Source of the DNA: Verticillium longisporum
Lineage: Eukaryota > Ascomycota > Sordariomycetes > Glomerellales > Plectosphaerellaceae
Direction of reading: 5' to 3'
NCBI GenBank assembly: GCA_019188255.1
Contig: JAETXT010000007.1
Span: 1,488,001 to 1,552,000 of the forward strand
Length of the DNA stretch: 64,000 nucleotides
This document shows positions 36,106 through 48,193 of the stretch, piece by piece. The position numbers were made by a program, and so were the translations under genes. The notes beneath the pieces are model-generated. The model was given only the letters and a program-made list of their open reading frames with translations. It made no database searches and was not told where the DNA came from. Numbering within the stretch: position 1 is the stretch's first letter; each line of letters opens with the position of its first letter.

Positions 36106-36816
36106 TCCCGACCCAAGCACAGCGCCCGTCGTTTTGCTGGAGACTCGTGAAGCGGAATATCCCAGTCCTAGTTCCCTGACCACATCAGACCTGATATACC
36201 TACCTACCTCCTACCCTCATACCCAGTTCGATGCGAGGCGACAAGGCTTCTCCGCCTTTGCCTTTTCTCATCCCCATCTGCTCGAGAGCACATATACTCT
36301 CACTTTTTTTTTCTGCTTGTCTGCCCCTCGCATCCATCCCAGCGCCTGTTCGTCGAGTCTCACTTGTTGTTGTCGTGACGGCTACGGCGCCACGGACCCT
36401 TTGAGAACACGCAACTGCCAACCGGACCCCTTCCCTCCCCTCCCCCTCCTCGCCGACGGCACCCCTTCTGCCCTGACGCAATTGGGCCACGACTGGTCCC
36501 CTTCCTTAGTCTCAGAAGTGCCTACCTATTCAGGGTGCACTGCAACTCACCCGCACCCGCCAGACACCAGTCTGTCTCCCTGCTACTCAACCAAACACCT
36601 TGCTTTCTGCGGCACCCTTGGCCCTGGCGATACACAATCAAGTCGAGACGTATCAACAGGCGCCCCCGACATCACTGCCACGCCCCTTTCCAGTTGCCGC
36701 CAAAAAAGTTCTCGCGCGGTGCCGAACTGGTCCCTTCCCCTCCAGCTTGACGTCCGCCATTCCGTCACATCTCAACGCCCACACGGCCTGGCCTGGTCTG
36801 GCAGGCCCAGCAAACA

Positions 36817-36860
36817 AGCAGGCAAGCAAGCAAGCAAGCAGGCAAGCAAGCAAGCAAGCC
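36817..36860. repeat. CAAG/CAGG tetranucleotide repeat
   Basis: About eleven tandem four-base units, mostly CAAG with interspersed CAGG. It is a microsatellite in the leader region of the RasGEF gene. Confidence 0.85.
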
Positions 36861-37188
36861 CGCATGCGCAGAGGTGGAACCCAACAACCATAACCACAGT
36901 TCTGGACCGCCAAAGAGATCCAACCAGACCAGGGCTTTCACTCATCCTGCGCTGTCTGAGGCTCTGCGTCGCCGACCGACTTCAATCCCATCCTGACATC
37001 ACTTAGTCAGGCGAACCCACCACCAACGGCCTGCGCCTGGTCTCCCTCAATAGAGAAACCAGTGTGCCTCACTTCTCCCCCTTCTCTTGTACGTGCCAAT
37101 CTGCCCTTGTCCTTCTCCCCATCTGCCTCTGCACGCTCTGTCCGCACCTCTTCCCCCCCGTCTCCCCCCTCCCGTACCGGTCGCGGCC

Positions 37189-40100
37189 ATGGCCCACCAT
37201 CGTCAAGGAACCCGCCAGACTCACAGGAGTTCAGAAGGCGCCGGCTTTCCTCCGCGGTCCTCCTCACGCCTCGACCGCGAAGCCGCCCACCGATCCGCCC
37301 CCGCCGCTCCTCCCTCGCGACCCGCCGCTGCGCCCCTGTTGTCGATCCCGTCGCACCTCGCCCCAGAGACCGCTCTGTTCTCGCAGCCGACGTCCCCGAC
37401 AGCTACCGCGACTCCTTCACATCAATCGTTGACGATCCCTTCTTCCAGCGATTTGACGACCACAACACACGCGACCTGCAGCTGTTCGAAGCTGACCCAT
37501 CCTCCCACGACGCGACCCCGATCCGCGATGACGACTCTGATGACCAGCGCTGGCCGCCACCTCGAAGAGAGTCCCTAACTATCGGACACACACCTCATTG
37601 GGTACGCCGTGCTGCCACGCGCATTCAGGCACACTCGCATGATTAGCGCTGACCGCACTATCTATGCAGCAACCAAACTCCGCCAATATGGATAGTCTCA
37701 ACATAGCGTGCGTCGTCCTGCACATACAAGAACCTCTCCTCTTCCCCTCCTCGTCCTCATTCATGGGGCCAAGAGTCCGCTGACGCGATTCGGAGCACAG
37801 AATCATCGGTGCCACTGGCGTCGGCAAATCTTCCTATATCCAGCGCGTTCTCGGCCTCTCACGCCCACCAATCTCCAATGCCTCGAGCGTCCGCCTTGTC
37901 GTCGATAACATGACGTTGGGCGTCACACTGCTCGAGCTCGATCTTGAATACTTCGACATGAGCCCCGCCCATCCCATACAATGGCCAAAACAGATCAACG
38001 GTCACATCGTGCCTCGCGTCGATGGCGCGCTAATATTATATGATGTTACCAAGGGGGAACAATGAAGGAACTCCCCGAAACTATCGGTACGACAGCCGAC
38101 CCCCTCTCCTCATCTCCCCCTTTGTAGCTCTTGGACATGTAGCTGATACGACCGCCCAGCTGCTTTGACCAAAGCCGGCCTTCCGGCCGTCCTCGTCGCT
38201 AACAAATGCGACCCTGGCAACGTTCGCCAGGTCGACACGCAGCTCGTTGCCAATCACGACTTGTTCAAGTCATGCGTTGCTACCTATAACCTTTCCTCCA
38301 TCGCGCCCGAAAGGCACGTGGCTGCCTGCACACAGTGGTCAAGGCGGCAGTCGCCAACCGCAAGGGTAGGATGCCATCGTCTCACCATCTTAGCGAACCA
38401 TGACTGACTCGCGAGGCAGATCCTCAAGGGGCTGAGCCAGCAGCGTCACGTCGGCGCGCGGCATCCACTGCTAATCTCGACACACTCGACGCACCCACCA
38501 ATCGACCCCTCAGCCAGCAGAGCAAACACAGCCGCGCAAGCTCGGATCTGTCCCTGCTGCGTGGTGCTCCCATCGACCAGTACCGACCATCGTCCCGAAG
38601 CCCCCGACTGGCCGCGTTCAACAATGCCCAACCGGGCGCCTCGACGTTCGCAGCAGAGCCTTCCGGCGACGAATTCAATCAATCTGTCTCGAGTATGCTC
38701 CGGACGCCTGGGATTCGACTAGACCGAGCGCCGAACGACTCCTTCTTGGACATGGACGAATCAGACGCCGAATCACGCAACAGCCCCGATGACATACCCA
38801 TCCTTCAACGCAATGACGAAGCTCTCTCCGATAAGCCTGCCAAGGCTGCCGCCGGCGTGTCGTTTGATGAGCTCGTTGATCGGCTGATCTCGTTGAAGAT
38901 GTCGAGAGCCGATCACAACTTTCTCGAGGTGTTCCTATGCCTCTACCGGAAGTTTGCCGCTCCAGGCGAGCTCTTCTCGTCCATACTAATTAGGCTCGAT
39001 CGCGTTCGGGACGACAAGACATTGCACCACCTCACCAAGACAGCCACTCAGCTTCGCATCATTGAGGTTGTGGCCCGATGGGTATCTTTGTATCCAGGGG
39101 ATTTCGCCCGGCCCGCCACGCGGCGGAATCTGGAGGATTTCATCCGCCATCTCTCCACAGAACCCATCTTCTGCATTGCAGCGCGGCAGATCCGTCAGCA
39201 TCTCGAACATAGCGTGGTGGAAGACGACGACACCGGTTGGGCCAAGTCAGATGACGTCGCTGACAAGGCGGCCAGCCGGGTTTTGTCTAAGGAAGCGTCA
39301 CGATCCATGTCAGACATCTCTGTCGGCGTGAGCAGCTTGTACCTCGACGACGACAAGATGGGCGACGATAGACCATCTGGCAGCCCCGACTTCTTGCAGG
39401 TCGACAGGGTCAATAGCTTTGTTTCTTTGCAATCCTTCGATGATTATGAGAGGGAGGCTGCCACCATGGAGCCGACTGACGTCTTGCCCATGAACAAGTT
39501 CCGCTATCATATTTTCATGGACATTCCCGAAGACGACATAGCCGAAGAAATGACGCGGATTGACTGGGTCATGTTCTCGTCGATTCGCATTCGAGACTTT
39601 GTCCGGCACGTCAGCCTGCCAATCGACCAGCGAGCCAAGTGCAAGAGCTTGAAGAACGTGAATCGCATGATCAACCACTTCAACCATGTAGCAAAATGGG
39701 CAGCAAACTTGATCCTGCTGAGAGACAAGCCAAAGCACCGAGCACAGATGCTAGAAAAGTTTATGGCTGTTGCGGGCAAGCTCCGGCGCATGAACAACTA
39801 CAGCGGCTTGGCAGCGGTGTTGGCTGGCATCAACGGAACTGCAGTGCATCGGCTGGCACAAACCTGGGCGCTGGTGCCGCCGGACAGGAAGCGGGCGTTT
39901 GCCAAGTTGGGCATCCTCATGGGCACGCAGAAGAGTCACTTTGCGTACAGACTGGCGTGGGAGAACTCACCACTACCCCGGATCCCGTACATCCCTCTGC
40001 ATCGTCGAGATCTGGTCTCGGCTGAAGAAGGCAGCAAAACATTTATTGGCACGGACAACGATCGAATCAACTGGAAAAATTTGAGGTTCTCGGCGAAATC

Positions 40101-40351
40101 TTGCTGCCCATCATGAAGAGTCAAAGTACAGCCTATCCAAATCTCACCAAGTTGGAATCAGCTCGGGAGCTCATCTTGGATTGCCGTATGCCCACAGATG
40201 ATGAGGTACGTTGAATCACAGCGACGCTTGTGTTTTAATCTTGTACTAACAATCTGTGTAGGAGATTTACCAGCGTAGTGTGCAAGTGGAGAGCACAACC
40301 GGGGGGCCATCGGACCTGTCGAAGAAGAAGTTTCCATGGTTCGCCAAGTAG
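37189..40351 (+). CDS. Ras guanine-nucleotide exchange factor with N-terminal Ras-like GTPase domain; about four apparent frameshifts
   Basis: Predicted to activate a Ras-type GTPase at membranes. Exons: 37189-37601, 37670-37707, 37801-38086, 38160-38365, 38420-40205 and 40262-40351. A disordered leader ends with DVPDSYRDSFTSIVDDPFFQ. The GTPase-like domain has a P-loop (IIGATGVGKSS) and the base-recognition motif NKCD, but no canonical DxxG. A Ser-rich linker follows, then the REM domain (VSFDELVDRLISLKMSRADH) and the catalytic RasGEF domain (VMFSSIRIRDFVRHVSLP through LRRMNNYSGLAAVLAGINGT). The C-terminus is KKKFPWFAK. One base is missing in each of: 37210-37390 (exact site unclear), the G5 at 38053-38057, the A3 at 38310-38312, and the A5 at 40075-40079. 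Adding four bases gives 940 aa in one frame. The start at 37189 has a good context but is inferred. Confidence 0.88.
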
Positions 40352-42087
40352 GATAGGTCCGAGGGTATGAGTTGATGACGGCCATGTGGACGAAAGAAGT
40401 CTGAGTGTGAGATTCGTACATATGGATTTAGCATATTTTCTTTCTCATCATTCGATTGTATTCTCGCGATGCCGGCCGGCAGGGGCTCGCCGACAGCAAG
40501 AAGATGGCTTTTAGATATCCCACAGAGCAATTTGATCGGACAAAGGCGTCCTCGGCGTCCAAACTTTTCCTGCTGAACCTCCTTCCACAGCATGGCACTT
40601 TTTTTCTTCTTCGGAAAATGGCTCCTTACATGTCGTCAGATACGCCCCTTTTAGCGAGGTCCAGACCGGGCGACGGGCTTTCCGGAGGCGGTTCGCTAGG
40701 AGGTTCTTAATCGCTAGCGAACAGGGAATAGCAAGCCGGTGAAGAGCACGGGCAAGCAAGGGTGGCATGGGCACATTGAACTTGCAGCCCAGTGCAACGT
40801 CTCCATCGAGGCTCTGCGGCTCTGGGATGTGTCCTAATTGAAAGGCTGGCATGCAGGCTGGCTGGCAGGCAGGCTTACTTTACGCTCGAGTGGCAGGCAA
40901 GGCGTGGACATGCGTGACAAGCACGTTTCGTGGCTTCTTTCTGGCTTCTGGCTTCTGGCAGGTGCATCGCCGATCGCAGTCTTGGTATCGACGATGGATG
41001 GGCGGGACCTACGTCCGTCCCCTGTCAACCCATGGCGCGGCCCTGGCTTGTGGCCTTGTGTGGCGCAACTTCAGAGGTGATGATGTGCCTGCCCAAGCCC
41101 GGTTCGATGAGCATGCCTGCCTGCCTGCCGGTGGTAGTGCAGCGCGAAATAAAAAAAAAATCGAAAAAAATCGCATGTGGCTTGTTGGTGCCGTGTTGGG
41201 GGGCCCGCGGCGCGCAGAGGAGTGCCGCCCCTGCATACCTAATAACAACAGTAGAACCGGGTTGGACTGGACGCGGGCGGGTTTCAGCAGCTTGGTCGGT
41301 GTCGTATCTCTGGCGCTAGAGATACCTGACGTCATGCTTCGGAGCAAGCTGTCTTCGATGCAATTGTTGCATTCCTTATGATTAGCGGAGGGCCAGGGGG
41401 CCAGGTGGGCTATCGCAAGAATACTCGGCGCTACCGGAAGCTTTGCCGGGGATTGGTCGGCGAGGCATGTACCGGGGAGGTAGTGGCCGGGTGCGCCCCA
41501 AGCTACCTACCTGGTACTTACCAACCCAGGTATCGGACTGCATTTTGCAGTTGCGGTGGGCAGGACGTGTCTGACAGGTCTTTTCTTTCCCATCCCGGGG
41601 GAGGCTCAGCGGAGTAGTAGAGCAGGGAGCAGGGAGCAGAATCGGCAGGAACAGGAACAGGAACAGGCAGGAACAGGCGCGTCCACACCGTCGAGCTTGG
41701 AGCTCGAGCTTGGCGTGAGATGCAATTGGGGTCTGGGCAAACTTCACCCCGCTACCCAAGTGCTACTGCATGCTTTCTCTCCCCCTCCATCGCTAAAACC
41801 AATCCCCATGTGCCTGCCCGCCCATCTCCGTTCCAATCCTCCCTACCCACCGCCCTCTTGGTTGCTTTTCCCTTGCGCCTGTGTCACGATTAGCCTCTGG
41901 ACCTATCGCCGTGAACGTATCGTGACGTGACCTAGCAGGCTCGAACAGGCTAGACCGGCGGACTTCCTCTGTCTACCTCGCCAGTCCCCGGCGCACATCT
42001 TTCTCGTCAACCGTCTTTTTCCCTCCCCCCCTCGACGTAGTCTTCTGCTTCCGTTCTCGTCACCCTGACCTTCAGAAGCAATACGCC
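40352..42087. other. Intergenic between the RasGEF and GH63-type genes
   Basis: No gene is supported. It contains A-rich runs at 41150-41170, a small AACAGG repeat (41647-41674) and an ACCTACCTGG block (41503-41534). The final 250 nt is CT-rich, consistent with the leader of the GH63-type gene. Confidence 0.6.
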
Positions 42088-45000
42088 ATGGTTGTGTTTG
42101 ACGGCCACGAGTACCTGACCGAGGAGGAGAAGCGTCTCGGCCAGGACAGGAAGCGGGAGAAGTACTGGAAGAAATGGGGTCCCTACGTCGCGGAGCGCCA
42201 GTGGGCCACCGGTGAGAGCTTCCTCCTGTCGAGGCCCCAGCGCGCAGAGCGTCGGCCATTGGGCCTTGCTAACACGGTCCGATCTAGTGCGCGAGGATTA
42301 CAGCCCTGACGGCGATGCTTGGAGTCGTACGTACCGCCGTGTTTGCGTCACTTTTTCTTTTTTGGCTTTGGAGGTTTGCTCTGGACGCTGACCGCTCTAC
42401 AGACTTCAGCCACGAGCACTCGCGCTCCCGCGCCTACCGATGGGGCGAGGACGGTATCTCGGGTGTTTGTGATACACATGGCTTCCAGAACATTGCATTT
42501 GCGTTCTGGAACGAAGAGGAGTGAGTCTTCGGCTACGCTGCAGCACGTCGTCTCTGGGACGCCATGCTAACCCAGCTGGTAGTGATTTCCTCAAGGAGAG
42601 GCTTTTTGGCCTTTCAAACCCTCAGGGAAACCATGGCGAGGGTGTCAAGGAGGCCCATTTCCACGTCGACAACACGCCGGTAAGTCAAAGCTCTATGTGT
42701 CGTGATTGTCATCAGCAAAGGCTAACATTGGATCCCTAGACCGTAAGCTCGAAACATCCCCTCCCACGCAGCGCCGTCAAGCTGACACCTCACAGCACTC
42801 GTACATGAAGTTTCTCTACAAATACCCCCAGAAGAAGTTCCCCTACGAAGACCTTTTGGCTGAGAACGCCCGCCGCGGAAAGGAGGACAATGAGTACCAG
42901 ATTCTCGACACTGGTGTCTTCGACGAAGACCGTTACTGGGACATTTTCATTGAGACGGCCAAGGAATCAGATGACCCCGACGAGCTCCTCTTTCGAGTTA
43001 CTGCCTGGAACAGAGGACCCGACCCGGCGCCCATCCACATTGTGCCGCACATGTGGTTCCGTAACACCTGGGCTTGGGGCCGCGAGCCCGAGGACAAGAA
43101 GCCCTCCCTGGGCATTCACGGCGAGAATCAAGTCAAGTCGAAGCATCACTCCCTCGGCGAGCGCTTCCTCTCCATGTCGCCCTCTCCCGGTGTCGGCGCC
43201 AGTGGCGAGGATGTTCTCCCGAAGATGATGTTCACCGATAACGACACCAACTTTGAGACTCTGTACAAGCAAGAAAACAAGACTCCCTACGTCAAGGACG
43301 CCTTCCACAAGTATATCGTCGATGGCGAGAAGAAGGCCATCAACCCCGCTCAGACCGGTACCAAAGCCGCCGCATGGTTCAACTTCAACGAGGACGGCGG
43401 TGTCAACCCTGGCGAGTGCGCCGTGGTCCGTTTCCGATTCTCCAAGAAGGACTTGCCCTACTTCGATGAGGGTGAATTCGACGATATCATGGACCAGCGT
43501 GTGGCCGATGCCGACGACTTCTACTACAGAATCAGCCCGCTGCCCATGGCGGATGATTTGCGCAACATCCAGCGCCAGGCCTTCTCCGGCATGATGTGGA
43601 CCAAGCAGCACTATCTGTTCATCTGGGACCAGTGGGCAAACGGCGATCCTACGCAGCCGCCTCCCCCCCGGGCCGGAAAGCCATCAGAAACTCCCAGTGG
43701 AAGCACATGCACTGCGACGATATTCTCTCGATGCCCGATTCATGGGAATATCCATTCTTCGCTGCTTGGGACAGTGCCTTCCACTGTATCCCGTTGGCTA
43801 TGATCGATCCCGACTTTGCGAAGAAGCAGCTCGATCTCTTCACTCGTGAGTGGTATTGCCATCCCAATGGACAACTCCCTGCGTAAGTCCGATTACCCAC
43901 CCAACCGCTGTAAGACATACCTCTGACTGCTTGCAGGTACGAGTGGAACTTTGGTGACGTGAACCCGCCTGTCCATGCCTGGGCTACTTTCCGTACCTTC
44001 AAGATTGAGCGCAAGCTGTACGGCCGTCAGGATCTCGACTTCCTGGAGCGTGTGTTCCAGAAACTGCTTCTCAACTTCACCTGGTGGGTGAACCGCAAGG
44101 ATTCCGAGGGCAAGAACGTTTTTGAGGGAGGCTTCCTCGGCCTCGACAACATCGGTCTGTTCAACCGGTCTGAGCCTCTGCCGACAGGCGGCTCCCTCGA
44201 GCAGGCGGACAGTACTGGCTGGATGGCGTTCTACTGCCTGAGCATGCTGAACATTGCCCTTGAGCTGGCGAAGCACAGGCGGACGTATGAGGACATTGCG
44301 TCCAAGTTCTTCGAGCACTTCATCTTCATCAGTGATGCCATGACTTTCAGGACAGGCGATAAGGACGAGAAGTCGCTCTGGAACGACGAGGATGGCTTCT
44401 ACTACGATGCCATCTCATGGGGTGGTCCCTGGATCCAGCAATTGCCGGTTCGCTCGCTCGTCGGTCTCATCCCCCTTTACGCGACGATGACCTTGGAGCC
44501 GGAGCTCATTAACAAACTCCCATCATTCAAGAAGCGTGTCGATTGGTTCATCGAGAATCGTCCCGACATGGCGGAGCGGAATATGGCCAGTTTGCAAAAG
44601 CGTGGCAAAGGCAACAGGATCCTTCTGTCGATTGTTAGCAAGGACAGGTTGGAGAAGATTCTCCACCGCATGCTCGACGAGGACGAGTTTTTCAGCGAGC
44701 ACGGTATCCGCTCCTTGTCCAAATATCACAAGGAGAACCCCTTCTCTATGGACGTCAACGGACAGAAGTTCTCTGTCGGCTACGTCCCTGGCGACTCCGA
44801 CAGTGGTCTCTTTGGTGGCAACAGTAACTGGAGAGGCCCTATATGGCTCTGCGTCAACTTTTTGCTTGTCGAGTCGCTGCAGCGTTTCTTCCTCTTCTAT
44901 GGCCACGAGTTCCAGGTTGAGTGTCCCACCGGTAGCGGCGACTACATGCATCTGGGTCACGTCTCTGAGGAGATCCAACATCGTCTACAGCATCTCATGA

Positions 45001-45580
45001 CCCGCAACGATGATGGCCGCCGAAGCATCAACGACGGCAATGACACGCTAGACTTTGATCCCCACTGGAGGGACTACCTTTGGTTCTACGAGTTCTTTGA
45101 TGGTGACTCTGGCCGCGGCCTCGGAGCTACGCATCAGTGTGGCTGGACTGGACTGATGGCGCGCATGATTCACGACACAGGGTAAGTCTCATGCCTGTTA
45201 CCTCACCAGGCTAGTGCTAACGAGTATATAGAACCAACTGCCGTCTGCCACACACCCCACGCACCCCCTCTGTGGGCATGGCGCACTACTTTGATGACGT
45301 TTTCACACGGAACACAGGCCGTCGTGGATCTGTGCATTCGATTCGTGGTATTCGCCGATCCTCTACGGCACGATCTATTGACGCAAGGAGTGACTTTGAC
45401 AACGATATCAATTGCGTCGACTCTCTCGGCAACTCGGCTCATGATCTTGAACGTGCGCGTGAAACGGCTGAGGCCGACCAGCACATGCACCAGTACATCA
45501 ACAGCCAGCTGGAGCGGTTCCGTGACGATAAGGGAGGTGCCACCGACTCGCAGCATGATGAGTATGAGGCGACTCCCTGA
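42088..45580 (+). CDS. GH63-family glycoside hydrolase-like protein (yeast YMR196W homologue); 3-nt micro-exon; one apparent frameshift
   Basis: This is a predicted cytosolic member of the GH63 alpha-glucosidase-like family; no signal peptide is seen and the substrate is unknown. Exons are 42088-42211, 42288-42326, 42403-42520, 42583-42679, 42740-42742, 42796-43882, 43937-45181 and 45232-45580, giving 1,020 aa once one C is added to the C7 run at 43663-43669 (between PPPPP and RKAIRNSQW). The N-terminus is [20 protein letters not shown]. The (alpha/alpha) barrel region shows [37 protein letters not shown] and [20 protein letters not shown]. The fifth exon is only three bases (ACC, Thr), restoring NTPTHSYMK; skipping it deletes that Thr, and retaining either intron breaks the frame. 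The tail after residue 930 is charged and variable. Confidence 0.93.
42740..42742 (+). other. 3-nt micro-exon of the GH63-type gene
   Basis: ACC lies between an upstream 60-nt intron (42680-42739; donor GTAAGT, branch GCTAAC, acceptor CCCTAG) and a downstream 53-nt intron (42743-42795; donor GTAAGC, branch CTGAC, acceptor CACAG). All four sites are good, both introns are of normal length, and the resulting peptide NTPTHSYMK matches the motif I know from the family. Confidence 0.75.
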
Positions 45581-46441
45581 TAACAGCCATGGTAGCATTC
45601 TTCTATTTTCGTAACGCACTCTTTGCATGGGTTCTTGGGATGAGAGGGAGATGAGAATCAAGTCTGCTTGCACTATTGGGTCGTAGAAAAAGCATTCTGT
45701 GGGTAGAGTCGCGATTGCAGAATGGACGTCACCACAGAAGAAAGCCTAGAGGAGAATGAAGCATATATAATATTCATCGTACAAAGGCCATGTGTCCATT
45801 GTAATGGGGCATCTTTCGTGTCACGCAAAACCAGCAGCTTATATGATGTCCGAGGCTACGCCACAGTATTCAGGACCAGAGGCCACGCAACGGCAGTAAT
45901 GGGGAAGCCTTAGCTAGATGTCATCATCCAGCAACCGATGTCTTTGTCGACGACCAGGTTTCGTAATTGATATGAGCCCTCGGACGTGACCACTGATCTC
46001 CCTTCTCAGGGTGGCCTGAGGCCAGATCCCGAGCGCCGTGAGGAAAAGTCCCTCAGCAAAAAAGCGACCAGGCATACAGCACACAGTATCAATCAGCACG
46101 TCGGACAAGAACCAGCCATGGGCTGTAGGAAATGCGTGCTTCTACCACAAACTACTACATATGCACAATCCCGCCCTCCAGCGTCCAGGCAGCGCAGGCC
46201 CAACACGCCGGCTGACGGGTGGGTGGGCGATCCTCTCATCGTGGACCCGGGGGACCTGCTCGACGCATACCGCGGCCTCTGCCTCTTTGATTCCCGGTTC
46301 GTCGAGGGTTGGGGAAGAAGGGACCATGTTTTTTTTTCGTGACGCTGGTGCCTCATTCCTTCCGCGCCCGCGGTCTCCAATTACCGGCGAAACACACACA
46401 CAAAATAAAAAAGGTTGGTTGGGGTTGAGGGGGTGGTGGTT
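45581..46441. other. Intergenic between convergent GH63-type gene and ATP5
   Basis: This is the 3' region of both genes. No open frame here resembles a protein and no RNA gene is evident. Confidence 0.6.
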
Positions 46442-47550
46442 TTACAGGTTGTCCGTGAGGAGCTTGTTCATCTTGGCGATCTTGGAGGAGACGCTGAGAT
46501 CGATGGTGCGGTCGCCGACCTCGACGATGAGACCGCCGACAATCTCGGGGTTGACCTGGGACCAGTGTTAGATTCTGGGGTTTTGTTGTGCGGGGTGACG
46601 GCGTGCGCGAGAGGGGATGGAGCGGGGGCGGATGGGCATTCGACTGCGTGGAAGGATATCTGTCTTTGTGACGTGACGTACCTGGTTGGTGACCTTGAGC
46701 TTCTTGCCCTGGCCGACGTAGGGGGACTTGGCGACGGCGGTCTCGAGGCGGTTGAGGGTCTTGCTGTCGAGTTGCTGCTGGCCGTCAGTGTCGGGTTCGA
46801 TATGGCATTCTGGGGCGGATGCCAACATGGGCAGCCCGAGCGCCGAAGACGACCCCGGAAATGGGACGTGAAGGGGAAAACGAGAGAATAACGACGTACC
46901 TGAGCAGAGGTGACAATCAGCTCAACCTCGCCCTTGGCGGCGGCGATGAGCTCGGCAAACTTCTCGCAGACGCCGGGCAGGATGCCGAGGCGGTTGTTCT
47001 CGGCGAGGGCGGCGAGGAAGTTGCTGACGGTGTCGTTGGCACCGCCGGCCTGCTTCTTGAGCTCGGCGACAATGGCCGACTTGTCGTCGGCGCTGAGGGT
47101 GGGAGCGTCGAGGATGGCGACGAGCTTCTCGTCCTTCTTGAGAATGGCCTGGAGCTGCGTCAGGGCCTTGGCGGTAGGGTCGATGGACGACGTCTTGACG
47201 GCCGCGGTGTACTATTGTGCTCAGAACGTTAGTCGTCAAACTGGTTCTACTCTCTTTCGTCGTCGTCTTGGGGGAGGGTATGAAGCGCTTGCAGCGCAGG
47301 TTGCGGCGGCGCGGCTTCGGGGCCCCAATTGATCTGAGCAGCCGGGGCCGCACCGAGTTTCGGACAGCGAGAGGAGAGTGGGCAATCGTACCAGGGCCGT
47401 GGCGTAGGTGCCGTCGATACCGAAGACGGAGATGGGAGGCGTGACAATCTCGGACGAGGACGCGGCGGCAGCGTAGGTGCGGCGAGCGGCGAGCGGCCTG
47501 GCGACCGGGGCTGACGCACGGAAGGCGCGGAGGACTTGTCTCGACAGCAT
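46442..47550 (-). CDS. ATP5: Mitochondrial ATP synthase subunit OSCP (subunit 5)
   Basis: OSCP is the peripheral-stalk protein that links the F1 head to the stator of mitochondrial ATP synthase. Minus-strand exons are 47392-47550, 46900-47211, 46682-46774 and 46442-46555 (225 aa), all introns phase 0 (180, 125 and 126 nt). The presequence [20 protein letters not shown] is Arg-rich and hydroxylated without acids. The mature part begins near [20 protein letters not shown]. The conserved C-terminal OSCP signature is [20 protein letters not shown] followed by [13 protein letters not shown]. The acceptor of exon 3 could be 46774 or 46777, which would change the Gln count; I chose the version giving AQQLDSK because homologues have a single residue between AQ and LD. 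Length is typical. Confidence 0.96.
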
Positions 47551-48193
47551 GACGGCGGTATTGAGAGGAGGTGGTGGGTTGATGGAGGGTGGGCTTTTCG
47601 AGGGTCGGAGAGGATGGGGGTCGTGGGCAGCTTTCGCGGTTTTCCAAGGTTGAGGTTTCAATTCGGCAATGGGGAGAATGGATGCCTGATCCTGTCCGAC
47701 CCGATGTGAGGCATCGACTTGCCAAGGCAGACCACTCACAGACTGCCGGCTGGCAGTGGCTGTTGCCAAGTGTCACTCTCCCCACCTGATATTTGCCTGC
47801 TTTTTGGTTGCTCATCCCTCCCTTCTCTTGTCATGCTCTTGCTTGTCATGCCTCTTGCTTGTCATGCCTCTTTCTTGCCATGAGATGACGGTCTCACGAA
47901 CAGTGCATCATTACCCAGCATGCAGTCGATAGCCGCTGACGAATTGAGGAAAATAAAAAGGTACAGTGTTATCACAATCGCGCCTATTTGAGGCCAACCC
48001 AAATGCCTGCACCATGCCGGCTGATCCCAAACCATGCTTTCATTACAGTCGACGCGACGAACAACACCCAACGCCACAAAGCAGCCAAAGACCAAAGACC
48101 CGTCCCTCTAATTCATGTCGCATCCCGTCTCTCATTTGATCTCGTCGTGCCATTGTGCTCCCCGACTCCGACTCCGACTTCCATGCAGCACGC
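47551..48193. other. Intergenic between ATP5 and MOB1
   Basis: This is the ATP5 promoter side and the MOB1 3' region. It contains a short CTTGTCATG-type direct repeat (about 47828-47882, CTCTTGCTTGTCATGC repeated). No gene seen. Confidence 0.6.

Larger units (their letters stand above)
31576..37188. other. Gene-poor stretch, 5.6 kb, between divergent genes
   Basis: No confident gene. It holds several CCTAGGTACC-type palindromic blocks (32441-32510, 35611-35645, 36040-36105), a CAAG tetranucleotide repeat (36817-36860), and short protein-like open stretches near 33323-33571 and 34432-34611 that I could not identify. The last kilobase is CT-rich on the plus strand and is probably the promoter/5' UTR of the RasGEF gene. 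Confidence 0.55.

Noticed and set aside
36134..37006. A 290-codon plus-strand frame before the RasGEF gene
   Set aside because: Composition is Pro/Ser/Thr noise from CT-rich leader DNA, it includes a microsatellite (CAAG repeat), and it has no family resemblance.
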